Positions 1 through 6,156 of a stretch of 9,674 bases of DNA are shown in pieces (the stretch's first letter is position 1; every line of letters starts with the position of its first letter). Made by a program: the position numbers and the translations under genes. The notes below the pieces were generated by a model that was not told the DNA's origin, searched no databases, and saw only the letters and a program-made list of their open reading frames with translations. The stretch lies in the NCBI GenBank assembly GCA_955652025.1, contig CATPAO010000302.1:1-9674 (forward strand). Reading direction: 5' to 3'. Origin of the DNA: Casimicrobiaceae bacterium. GTDB lineage: Bacteria; Pseudomonadota; Gammaproteobacteria; Burkholderiales; Casimicrobiaceae.

Positions 1-2
1 GA

Positions 3-71
3 TGTTCAAGATACCGAAGCAGGAATACACGGCGGAGTTCAAGGAACTGGCGGTGAAGCGTGTGAAGCACC
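3..71 (+). pseudogene. IS3-family transposase OrfA, N-terminal remnant
   Basis: Reading from the ATG at position 3 gives a protein starting MFKIPKQEYTAEFKELAVKR. This is the typical start of IS3-family OrfA proteins, just before their helix-turn-helix, which helps bind the element's terminal repeats. The similarity stops after about 22 residues, near base 68. The frame runs on to a TGA at 126-128, but that part reads antisense through integrase sequence and is not transposase. The helix-turn-helix, the leucine zipper and all of OrfB (the DDE catalytic protein) are missing, so this is a dead fragment. The left end of the element, if present, lies outside the window. Recognition is from memory of the family and the match is short. 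Confidence 0.72.
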
Positions 72-517
72 CGCCTCGATTTCATCCAGCCGCCGATTGC
101 CGAACGTTGGCAGCAAGTGACGATTGAGCCGACGACGATTGTTATCCGGCCACCTCTGCTGCTCGATCACCTCGGTGACGAAGCGAGTGGCAAAGCCAGC
201 GAAAGTCGCCTCAATCTCGCCGCCGCGCGCCTTCTCGGTTTGCTTTTCCTTTGCCGGTGACTTGCCAGCCGCAAGGAGTTCGCGCGCCTTGCGGTGGCGC
301 TCATGTGCGCCATGCTCGCCGGCGATAGGAACGTCGGGATAAGGTCCAAACGTCACCTTCTCTCGCCGGCCGTTCAGTCGATAGCTAGCGCCAAATCTTC
401 GCACCGCTCGTTAAGGCCTCGACAAATAGTCCCCCCTCGTCGGGCGACTTCATACGGTGCGCTCTGGGTCTTGAGCGCCTTGATTCTCGTGTCGGAGAGC
501 CTAATCGCGGTCCCCTT
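72..517 (-). pseudogene. P4-type tyrosine integrase, N-terminal remnant with frameshifts
   Basis: Three - strand frames joined in order give the N-terminal half of a P4-like island integrase. First comes LSDTRIKALK...PYEVA (about 499-443), then DEGGLFVEALTSGAKIWR (about 441-388), then YRLNGRREKVTFGPYPDVP continuing to NNRRRLNRHLLPTFGNRRLDEI (about 383-78). The first part is the arm-DNA-binding domain (DUF4102 type); the last is the start of the core-binding domain. An extra C in the run at 442-444 explains the first shift. About two bases missing near 384-387, with an in-frame TAG at 387-385, explain the second. No ATG precedes LSDTR in its frame. The catalytic domain with its Arg, His and Tyr residues is absent, because the sequence changes to the IS3 remnant at about 69-78. 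Intact relatives excise and integrate genomic islands; this copy cannot. One continuous frame covers 39-404 but is only part of the gene. Confidence 0.85.
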
Positions 518-522
518 GAGTG

Positions 523-574
523 TGGCCCCATGCTGGCGACCAATGGGGCCAAATATGGGGCCCTCATGGGGCCA
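523..574. repeat. Cluster of ATGGGGCC boxes upstream of the integrase remnant
   Basis: ATGGGGCC occurs at 543-550, 555-562 and 566-573, so starts are 12 and 11 bases apart, close to one DNA helical turn. The exact inverse, TGGCCCCAT, lies at 523-531 and pairs with the ninth base of the first and third copies. The cluster sits directly upstream of the integrase coding remnant. Iterated short boxes at about 11-base spacing next to an integrase gene are what one expects of arm-type recombinase sites or an autoregulatory operator. The repeats are directly visible; their role is inferred. Confidence 0.6.
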
Positions 575-676
575 GCTGTCAACGAACGAATGCGGCCATG
601 ATCGAGCCAAGCAGCAGCTTCTGCAGAGGACAGACTGGGGGGAGGAACGGCCCGCAACGAACGGCCCGGGCTGACA
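575..676. other. Non-coding stretch between integrase remnant and zapD
   Basis: No credible gene, tRNA or intrinsic terminator is visible. A 10-base direct repeat, GAACGGCCCG, occurs at 645-654 and 659-668 with a period of 14. An 8-base palindrome, GCCCGGGC, sits at 664-671 just past the zapD stop. No run of T follows on the - strand, so it is not a standard terminator. If the integrase once belonged to an island, its attachment-site junction could lie here, but none can be recognised without the other end. Confidence 0.4.
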
Positions 677-1435
677 TCAAAGATTACAGAACATCAACTC
701 GAATTCGACATCGCTGTCGTAGACAGTGCCGCGGTCCATCCCCGCGACGCCGATGAACCGGATGTTGAGCGCGTATTTGTTCGCGCTGATCTCCGGCACG
801 CAGGGTAAATCCTTGGCCAGCGTAAGGCGCAGAAGCTGCGCGACTTTGCTGGTCGTCAGCATCAGCTGAAAGACGCCGCGGTACGCAATGTGACGGCTCA
901 CGCGGCCGTTCTCGCGCAGCAGCCGCAGCACGATCGCGGCGCCGGTGCGAAGCGGCTCGAAGGGTGCGATCCACGCGTTGAGGTCATTGCGCCGTGCGGC
1001 GGGTTCCTGATTGAGCCAATAGTGATACGCGGGCAGGTCGAACTCGCACACGCCGCCGGGGATGCCCGCGCGCTGCTTGATCGCCATCAGCCATTCGTTG
1101 TCGCGCAGCTGGCCGCCGGTCTTGCCCGCCTGGCTCAACAGCCGCCCGCTCGCAATGTCGATCTCACCCAGCAGCTGCGCGAGCGTGTGCTGGTCGATCT
1201 GCGGATTGCTTCGGAGCGGCCCAAGGAGCTGCTTCTGCCGTTCCAGTTCCTGCAACACGTCGGTCTTGAGATCGGCGCGCGCGGCGACGTCGGTGACCTC
1301 GAATAGCGACAGCAGCGCCGCGTGATGGTCGGGTGCAGCGTCCTGCGCCGCGAAAAATCGAGCGCGCGCGAACTGGTCCTCGAGGCGCATCAGCGTGCGG
1401 ACCCGCTCGTTCAACGGATGCTCGTAGCGGATCAC
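677..1435 (-). CDS. zapD: Cell division protein ZapD
   Basis: ZapD (formerly YacF, DUF1342) is a cytoplasmic protein that binds the C-terminal tail of FtsZ. It cross-links FtsZ filaments at the division ring. The 252-residue product matches the family length (E. coli about 247). It begins with the typical YEHPLNERVRTLMRLE and ends with the conserved strand YDSDVEFELMFC. The N-terminal part is the helical domain and the rest the beta-rich domain. Start: a GTG at 1435-1433 overlaps the coaE stop as GTGA, a 4-base overlap. No Shine-Dalgarno sequence is visible before it, so translation is probably coupled to coaE. It is the last intact gene of the pilB-to-zapD series. In many relatives yacG (a small zinc protein that inhibits gyrase) follows zapD; here mobile-element debris follows instead. 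Confidence 0.95.
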   Translation of the reverse strand: MIRYEHPLNERVRTLMRLEDQFARARFFAAQDAAPDHHAALLSLFEVTDVAARADLKTDVLQELERQKQLLGPLRSNPQIDQHTLAQLLGEIDIASGRLLSQAGKTGGQLRDNEWLMAIKQRAGIPGGVCEFDLPAYHYWLNQEPAARRNDLNAWIAPFEPLRTGAAIVLRLLRENGRVSRHIAYRGVFQLMLTTSKVAQLLRLTLAKDLPCVPEISANKYALNIRFIGVAGMDRGTVYDSDVEFELMFCNL

Positions 1436-2055
1436 GGCGTCGTCGCGCCATCCGCGGCGGTGGCCAGCGCGCGATAACGACTGTCGAGGCGCTCGACCTG
1501 CGGCCGTAAGGCCGATTCGGCGCCGCTGTTGTCGATCACGTCATCGGCGCGGGCCAATCGCGCAGCGCGGGAAAGCTGCGTGGCGATGATGGCGCGAATG
1601 GCGTCGCGCGCGAGCCCGCTTCGCGCGGCGGCACGTTGCAATTGCAGCTCCTCGGGACAATCGACGACGAGCACGCGTGCGACGCGCGATACCAGCGTGC
1701 CCCGCTCGAGTAACAGCGGAACGACCAAGATGCCGTAAGCGGCACGCCACCCGCGGATCGCCTCGTCGATCGCCGAAGCGATGAGGGGATGCAGCGTGCG
1801 CTCCAGCCGTTCGCGGAACGCGGCATCGGCGAACGCCCGATCGCGAAGCCAGCCACGATCGAGCGCGCCGTCGACCCGCAGGCACTCAGGGCCGAACTCG
1901 GCGACGATCGCCCGATGACCGGCGGCGCCGGGACGAGACAACGCATGGGCCACATCGTCGGCGTCGAGCACTTCGGCGCCGAGGTGCGCGAAAATCTTCG
2001 CTACCTCCGATTTGCCGCTGCCGATGCCGCCGGTCAGTCCCACGAGATAGGACAC
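1432..2055 (-). CDS. coaE: Dephospho-CoA kinase
   Basis: CoaE phosphorylates the 3'-hydroxyl of dephospho-CoA with ATP, the last step of coenzyme A synthesis, in the cytoplasm. The 207-residue protein carries the P-loop GLTGGIGSGKS at residues 6-16 and the conserved DADDVAH at 31-37. It also has LHPLI, VPLLLE in the lid/CoA region, and DDVIDN near the C-terminus. Length is normal for the family (about 200-206). Start choice: the GTG at 2055-2053 gives MSYLVGLTGGIG, the usual short lead before the P-loop. The frame stays open to 2937, but that extension reads out of frame through pilD and is not coding. Only two bases separate the start from the pilD stop and no Shine-Dalgarno is seen, so expression is probably coupled to pilD. 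The gene commonly follows pilD in beta- and gammaproteobacteria. Confidence 0.95.
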   Translation of the reverse strand: MSYLVGLTGGIGSGKSEVAKIFAHLGAEVLDADDVAHALSRPGAAGHRAIVAEFGPECLRVDGALDRGWLRDRAFADAAFRERLERTLHPLIASAIDEAIRGWRAAYGILVVPLLLERGTLVSRVARVLVVDCPEELQLQRAAARSGLARDAIRAIIATQLSRAARLARADDVIDNSGAESALRPQVERLDSRYRALATAADGATTP

Positions 2056-2057
2056 GG

Positions 2058-2894
2058 TCAGTGAAGATACATGCGCACGAGTGTCGGGCCAAAAAACAGC
2101 GCAATCGCGCCGGCGATCGCGAGATACGGGCCGAATGCAAGCGGAATGCTGTGATCGCGGCCCTTGAACACAATCAGCAAGAGGCCGATGGCCGCCCCGA
2201 CGACCGATGACAGCAACACGATCAGCGGCAGCATCTGCCATCCCATCCACGCGCCAAGCGCCGCGAGAAGCTTGAAGTCGCCGAAGCCCATGCCCTCCTT
2301 GCCGCGGATCAGCTTGAACAGCCAATAGACAATCCACAGTGAAAGGTAGCCGGCGATCGCGCCGATCACCGCCGTCCGCAACGGGACGAACAGCTCGAAC
2401 AGGTTGGCGGCGAGGCCCGCCCACAGCAGAGGGAGCGTGAGATCGTCCGGCAAGAGTTGGGTATCGAAGTCGATGAACGTGAGCGCGATGAGCGTCCACA
2501 GCAGAATGCACGCGGCCGCCCCCTGTAATGTCCAGCCGAAGCGCCAGACCGCGCAAGCGGCGAGAATCGCGCCCAGCGCCTCGACGAGGGGATAACGTGC
2601 CGAAATCGGCGCGCCGCAAGCCTTGCATTGGCCGCCCAGCACCAGATAGGAGACGATCGGAATGTTCTCGAGCGCGGAGATACGATGAGCGCACGCCGGG
2701 CACTGTGAGCGCGGGACGACCAGGTTGTACGCCGCTGCCGCCGGCTGCGCCTCGCCGCGCAACTCGGCGCACTGCACCGCCCAGCCCCGCTCGAGCATCT
2801 TCGGCAGACGGTGAATCACGACATTCAGGAAGCTGCCGACGCAAAGGCCGACGAGGATCGCGAAGGCGATCGCGACGTACGGATTCGCGATCAT
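2058..2894 (-). CDS. pilD: Type IV prepilin peptidase / N-methyltransferase
   Basis: PilD is an inner-membrane aspartyl protease. It removes the short leader of type IV prepilins (and of type II secretion pseudopilins) and then methylates the new N-terminus. The 278-residue protein has GSFLNVVIHRLP at residues 20-31. A zinc-type cysteine tetrad follows (C65, C68, C90, C93) in the cytoplasmic methylase domain. About six or seven hydrophobic segments come next. The aspartates of the protease site are in FIDFDTQLLPD (140-150) and GFGD (203-206), so both activities look intact. Start: ATG preceded by GGAGA at 2904-2900, five bases away, a good ribosome site. It lies 105 bases after pilC, a gap that contains two hairpins, and 2 bases before coaE. 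A role in a type II secretion system as well cannot be excluded, because one peptidase often serves both. Confidence 0.96.
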   Translation of the reverse strand: MIANPYVAIAFAILVGLCVGSFLNVVIHRLPKMLERGWAVQCAELRGEAQPAAAAYNLVVPRSQCPACAHRISALENIPIVSYLVLGGQCKACGAPISARYPLVEALGAILAACAVWRFGWTLQGAAACILLWTLIALTFIDFDTQLLPDDLTLPLLWAGLAANLFELFVPLRTAVIGAIAGYLSLWIVYWLFKLIRGKEGMGFGDFKLLAALGAWMGWQMLPLIVLLSSVVGAAIGLLLIVFKGRDHSIPLAFGPYLAIAGAIALFFGPTLVRMYLH

Positions 2895-2911
2895 CGCGGT
2901 CTCCGGACGGA

Positions 2912-2926
2912 CGCGCCGTCGGCGCG
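2912..2926 (-). other. GC hairpin just before the pilD ribosome site
   Basis: CGCGCC (2912-2917), a three-base loop and GGCGCG (2921-2926) form a perfect six-pair all-GC stem. On the pilBCD transcript it ends about 7 bases before the GGAGA ribosome site of pilD. It could affect pilD translation. No U tract follows, so it is not a terminator. The structure is visible; its effect is inferred. Confidence 0.45.
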
Positions 2927-2956
2927 ACGTACAACAACGGCGACTTCAGCGTAGCG

Positions 2957-2986
2957 CCGGACGTCCACGGTCCGTGTCACGTCCGG
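2957..2986 (-). other. Long GC-rich hairpin in the pilC-pilD gap
   Basis: CCGGACGT (2957-2964) is the exact inverse of ACGTCCGG (2979-2986). Inside, CACG (2966-2969) pairs with CGTG (2973-2976) around a three-base loop. The whole can fold into a stem of 8 plus 4 pairs with a small internal bulge. The arm at 2985-2994 also overlaps a ten-base palindrome, GGGCCGGCCC. There is no run of U on either side, so an intrinsic terminator is unlikely. An mRNA-stabilising or processing structure between pilC and pilD is the plain reading. Confidence 0.5.
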
Positions 2987-2999
2987 GCCGGCCCAGAAA

Positions 3000-4232
3000 T
3001 CAGATCACGGCGCCGAGCTTGAAGATCGGCAGATACATCGCGACGACGAGGCCGCCGATGACGATGCCCAAAAATACGATGATCGCCGGTTCCAGCAGGC
3101 TGGACAGCGCCGCAACCGCGTCGTCCACTTCGCGCTCGTAGAATTCGGCCACCTTGCCGAGCATGTTGTCGAGCGAGCCGGATTCCTCGCCGATCTGCAC
3201 CATCTGCAGCACCATGTTCGGAAACAGCCGCGTGTTGCTCATCGCGCTGGTGAGGCTGGTGCCGGTGCTGACTTCGGTCTGGATACGTTTGGTCGCCTGC
3301 GCATAGACGATGTTGCCGGCAGCGCCGCCGACCGCGTCGAGCGACTCGACCAGCGGCACGCCCGCCGCGAACATCGTCTGCAACGTTCGTGTCCAGCGCG
3401 CGATCGTCGCTTGTTCGACGACCTTGCCGAGGATCGGCAGCTTGAGCAGCAACCGGTCGACCGTGTATCGCAGCGCGTCCGACCGTTTGTACATCGACCC
3501 CACGCCGATAACCGTCGCGACAACGATCAGGAAGAGCAGCCACCACCACTTGACGAACCAGTCGGAGATGGCGATGACGATCAATGTGGGGAGCGGCAGC
3601 GTGGCGCCGAAATTCGCGAACACCGACTTGAACGACGGGATCACGAAGATCATGATGACGAAGATCACGACAATCGCGACAATGACCACCGCGATCGGAT
3701 AGAACAACGCCGATTTGATCTTGCTCTTGATCGCGAGGATCTTTTCCTTGTACGTCGCGAGCCGGTCGAGCACGGCGTCCAGCATGCCCGCGGATTCGCC
3801 GGCGGCCACCAGGTTGCAGTAAAGCGCGTCGAATTGTCCTGGATAGTCGCGGAACGCCTGCGACAGGCTGGAGCCCGTCTCGACCTTGTTCTTGATGTCC
3901 ATCATCAGGCGCGAAAAGCGCGCGTTGCCGTGCCCGCGCGCCACGATATCGAATGCCTGCAGCAGCGGAACGCCGGCCTTCAGCATCGTCGCGAGCTGAC
4001 GCGTGAAGAAGGTGACGTCCTTCTCGCTGATCTTGCGTCCGCCGCGGTACGTCTGGCGCTTGATCTTGGTGATGCGGATGCCCTGGCGGCGAAGGTTCGT
4101 CGTGACCACGATTTCCGACGCGCCGCGGGTTTCGCCGCGGCTCGGCTTGTTGTTGCGGTCGACGCCTTCCCATACGAAGACGAATTCTTTGACCCGGGTG
4201 TCCGGGCGACGGGGAGCGACTGCGGTGGCCAT
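3000..4232 (-). CDS. pilC: Type IV pilus inner-membrane platform protein PilC
   Basis: PilC is the polytopic inner-membrane platform of the pilus machine. It contacts PilB in the cytoplasm and passes pilins into the growing fibre. The 410-residue protein shows the family's internal duplication, two T2SSF domains at about 73-200 and 276-400. FTRQLATMLKAGVPLLQAFD in the first mirrors WTRTLQTMFAAGVPLVESLD in the second. Membrane segments are at about 177-199, 217-246 and 380-401. Length is normal (P. aeruginosa PilC about 405). Start: ATG with GAGGGA at 4244-4239, six bases upstream, a strong ribosome site. It begins 30 bases after the pilB stop, so the two are almost certainly cotranscribed. 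GspF of type II secretion is the close paralogue; the pilB-pilC-pilD order favours PilC. Confidence 0.96.
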   Translation of the reverse strand: MATAVAPRRPDTRVKEFVFVWEGVDRNNKPSRGETRGASEIVVTTNLRRQGIRITKIKRQTYRGGRKISEKDVTFFTRQLATMLKAGVPLLQAFDIVARGHGNARFSRLMMDIKNKVETGSSLSQAFRDYPGQFDALYCNLVAAGESAGMLDAVLDRLATYKEKILAIKSKIKSALFYPIAVVIVAIVVIFVIMIFVIPSFKSVFANFGATLPLPTLIVIAISDWFVKWWWLLFLIVVATVIGVGSMYKRSDALRYTVDRLLLKLPILGKVVEQATIARWTRTLQTMFAAGVPLVESLDAVGGAAGNIVYAQATKRIQTEVSTGTSLTSAMSNTRLFPNMVLQMVQIGEESGSLDNMLGKVAEFYEREVDDAVAALSSLLEPAIIVFLGIVIGGLVVAMYLPIFKLGAVI

Positions 4233-4262
4233 GGGCGATCCCTCAGCGTTGAAATTTCGCCA

Positions 4263-5981
4263 TCAATCGTTGGTGCACGCCTCGATCTCTTCGAGCGAGG
4301 TGACGCCGCTTTTCACTTTGAGGAGGCCCGATTGGCGCAGGGTGCGGAGGCCCTCGGCGGCCGCCTGGTGCTTGATGTCGATCGCGTTGCCGTTGCGCAT
4401 GATCAGCTGCCGCATGTCGTCGGAGATCGGCATCACTTCGTACACGCCGACGCGGCCCTTGTAGCCGGTGCCTTTGCAGTGGTCGCATCCAATGGGCGCG
4501 TAGGGTTGCCAGCTGCCGTCCAAGTCCTCGTTGCAGAATCCCGCGCTAATCAGCGCTTCGGGCGGAATGTCCGCGGGCTTCTTGCAATGCGAACACAGCC
4601 GGCGCGCCAGGCGTTGCGCGGTGATGAGGATTACCGACGACGCGACGTTGAATGGCGCGACGCCCATGTTCAGGAGCCGCGTAAGCGTCGTCGGCGCATC
4701 GTTCGTGTGGACGGACGAAAACACCAGGTGGCCCGTTTGCGCCGCCTTGATGCAAATATCGGCGGTCTCGAGGTCGCGGACCTCGCCCACCATGATGATG
4801 TCCGGATCTTGCCGCAGGAACGCTCGCAACGCGGCCGCGAACGTGAGTCCAGCCTTGTCGTTGACGTTGACCTGGTTTACCCCGGGAAGCTGGATTTCGG
4901 CGGGGTCTTCCGCGGTCGCGATGTTGATGCCCGGCTGGTTCAGGATGTTGAGGCAGCTGTACATGGACACGGTCTTGCCCGAGCCCGTCGGTCCCGTCAC
5001 CAGGATCATCCCGTAAGGCCGCCCGATCGCGTTGAGCATCTGCTCCTGCTGGTCCGGCTCGTAGCCGAGCGCATCGATGCCGAGCTTGATGCCCGCGATA
5101 TCGAGGATCCGCAACACGATCTTCTCGCCCCACAGCGTCGGCAACGACGACACGCGGAAGTCGATGGCGCGCGTCTTCGAAAGCACGAGCTTCATCCGGC
5201 CGTCCTGCGGCACGCGGCGCTCGGCGATGTCGAGCTTCGAAATGACCTTGATCCGCGAGGCGACCTTGTCCTTGATCGCGAGCGGCGGCTGCGCGACTTC
5301 CATCAGCACGCCGTCGATCCGGTAGCGGATGCGGAAGAATTTCTCGTACGGCTCGAAGTGAATGTCCGACGCGCCCGCGGCGATCGCATCCAGCATGACC
5401 TTTTGGATGTATTTGACTACCGGCGCATCCTCGACTTCGCTGTCGTCCTCGGCCGATGCGGCGGGCTGGCCACTTTCCTCGAGCGAAACCTGGATGTCCT
5501 CGAGCGACGCGATTTCCTCGAGCGTCGTCCCGCTCGCTTCGACCATCTTGTGGATCGTCTGGCCGAGCTTGTCGTCCTCGACGACGATCGGCTCGACCGG
5601 CAGGTTGGTCTTGAAGCGGACTTCCTCGAGCGCCTGCAGGTTGGCCGGATCGGAAAGCGCGACGAACAACCGGTTTCCGCGCTTGTACAGCGGCAGGACG
5701 CGCCGTGTTTGGGCGATCTTGACGTCGAAATACGCCTTGTCGATCTGCTCCAGGTCGAAGGCGCCAAGATCGAGGAGCGGAATGCCGAACGCGCGCGAGC
5801 CGAACACGGCAAGCTGTTGGGACGTCATCCGCTTGCCGGTGAGGACCTGTTCCGCAAACGTTACGCCGGCCGAATGGGCCTGGGATTGCAGGACCTCCGC
5901 CTCATGCTCGGACATGACTCCGTGCTGCGCCAGGGCGCGCGCGAGCCCGCTGATGTTCCTGGTGGCGGCGTGGGTGGCCAT
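4263..5981 (-). CDS. pilB: Type IV pilus assembly ATPase PilB
   Basis: PilB is the cytoplasmic hexameric ATPase that powers pilus extension through PilC. The 572-residue protein has an N-terminal T2SSE_N-type domain (about 45-150) and then a linker rich in acidic residues (about 155-186). The ATPase domain has the Asp box around DIHFEP...RYRIDG (206-224), Walker A GPTGSGKT (330-337), Walker B DPDIIMVGEVRD (392-403) and the His box GHLVFSSVHTNDA (417-429). The tetracysteine zinc site is C463, C466, C499 and C502. All catalytic parts are present and length is normal (P. aeruginosa about 566). The motif after Walker A reads AEDPAEI rather than AEDPVEI, a variant I recall from betaproteobacteria. 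Start: ATG at 5981, with a weak AGGGAAG 11 bases upstream. It is first in the pilB-zapD series, behind a candidate sigma-54 promoter at 6092-6107. No pilin (pilA) or retraction ATPase (pilT) is in the window. Confidence 0.97.
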   Translation of the reverse strand: MATHAATRNISGLARALAQHGVMSEHEAEVLQSQAHSAGVTFAEQVLTGKRMTSQQLAVFGSRAFGIPLLDLGAFDLEQIDKAYFDVKIAQTRRVLPLYKRGNRLFVALSDPANLQALEEVRFKTNLPVEPIVVEDDKLGQTIHKMVEASGTTLEEIASLEDIQVSLEESGQPAASAEDDSEVEDAPVVKYIQKVMLDAIAAGASDIHFEPYEKFFRIRYRIDGVLMEVAQPPLAIKDKVASRIKVISKLDIAERRVPQDGRMKLVLSKTRAIDFRVSSLPTLWGEKIVLRILDIAGIKLGIDALGYEPDQQEQMLNAIGRPYGMILVTGPTGSGKTVSMYSCLNILNQPGINIATAEDPAEIQLPGVNQVNVNDKAGLTFAAALRAFLRQDPDIIMVGEVRDLETADICIKAAQTGHLVFSSVHTNDAPTTLTRLLNMGVAPFNVASSVILITAQRLARRLCSHCKKPADIPPEALISAGFCNEDLDGSWQPYAPIGCDHCKGTGYKGRVGVYEVMPISDDMRQLIMRNGNAIDIKHQAAAEGLRTLRQSGLLKVKSGVTSLEEIEACTND

Positions 5982-6091
5982 CCGGTTGTCGTCTTCCCTA
6001 TCGGCGCTTCGCAGTGTGGACGCTGACGATCGATCGCTGTCCGGGCTATACGTGAATCGGGCGGGCTTGGATCGAAATGAACGTCAAACCA

Positions 6092-6107
6092 AGCAATATT
6101 TATGCCG
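6092..6107 (-). promoter_or_regulatory. Candidate sigma-54 promoter for the pilB operon
   Basis: On the - strand 6107-6092 reads CGGCATAAATATTGCT. The invariant GG (6106-6105) and GC (6094-6093) are exactly ten bases apart, as sigma-54 -24/-12 elements require. TTGC matches the -12 consensus fully, and GGCA matches four of the six -24 bases. The predicted transcript start near 6081 would give a leader of about 100 bases before pilB. Several type IV pilus genes are RpoN-dependent in other bacteria, which makes the match more plausible. It is a single-site pattern match, not proof. Confidence 0.45.
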
Positions 6108-6123
6108 AATGCATTTTATGCCG
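6099..6123. repeat. 9-base direct repeat overlapping the pilB promoter candidate
   Basis: TTTATGCCG occurs at 6099-6107 and 6115-6123, exactly 16 bases apart. It lies in the AT-rich stretch (about 6070-6160) between pilB and corB. The first copy overlaps the -24 part of the sigma-54 candidate. The pair could be a binding site for a regulator, or the second copy could be a chance echo of the promoter element. Confidence 0.4.
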
Positions 6124-6156
6124 TCTGCACACAGGCTTATTCCATTTGCATGAAAC

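Noticed and set aside
575..676. tRNA gene or attachment site expected beside a P4-type integrase
   Set aside because: No cloverleaf or tRNA 3' end could be recognised on either strand.
294..756. Several small + strand frames across the integrase remnant and its flank
   Set aside because: They have no recognisable protein features. The - strand reading of the same bases gives clear integrase sequence.
2056..2937. Upstream extension of the coaE frame, giving a 501-residue protein
   Set aside because: The added part overlaps pilD in another frame, is Arg-rich and shows no domain. CoaE proteins start shortly before the P-loop, matching the GTG at 2055.
3411..6026. Very long + strand open frame of 871 codons opposite pilC and pilB
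   Set aside because: It lies entirely antisense to two clear genes. Its product is rich in Arg, Asp, Glu, His and Val with no recognisable domain, as expected of the reverse frame of a GC-rich gene.
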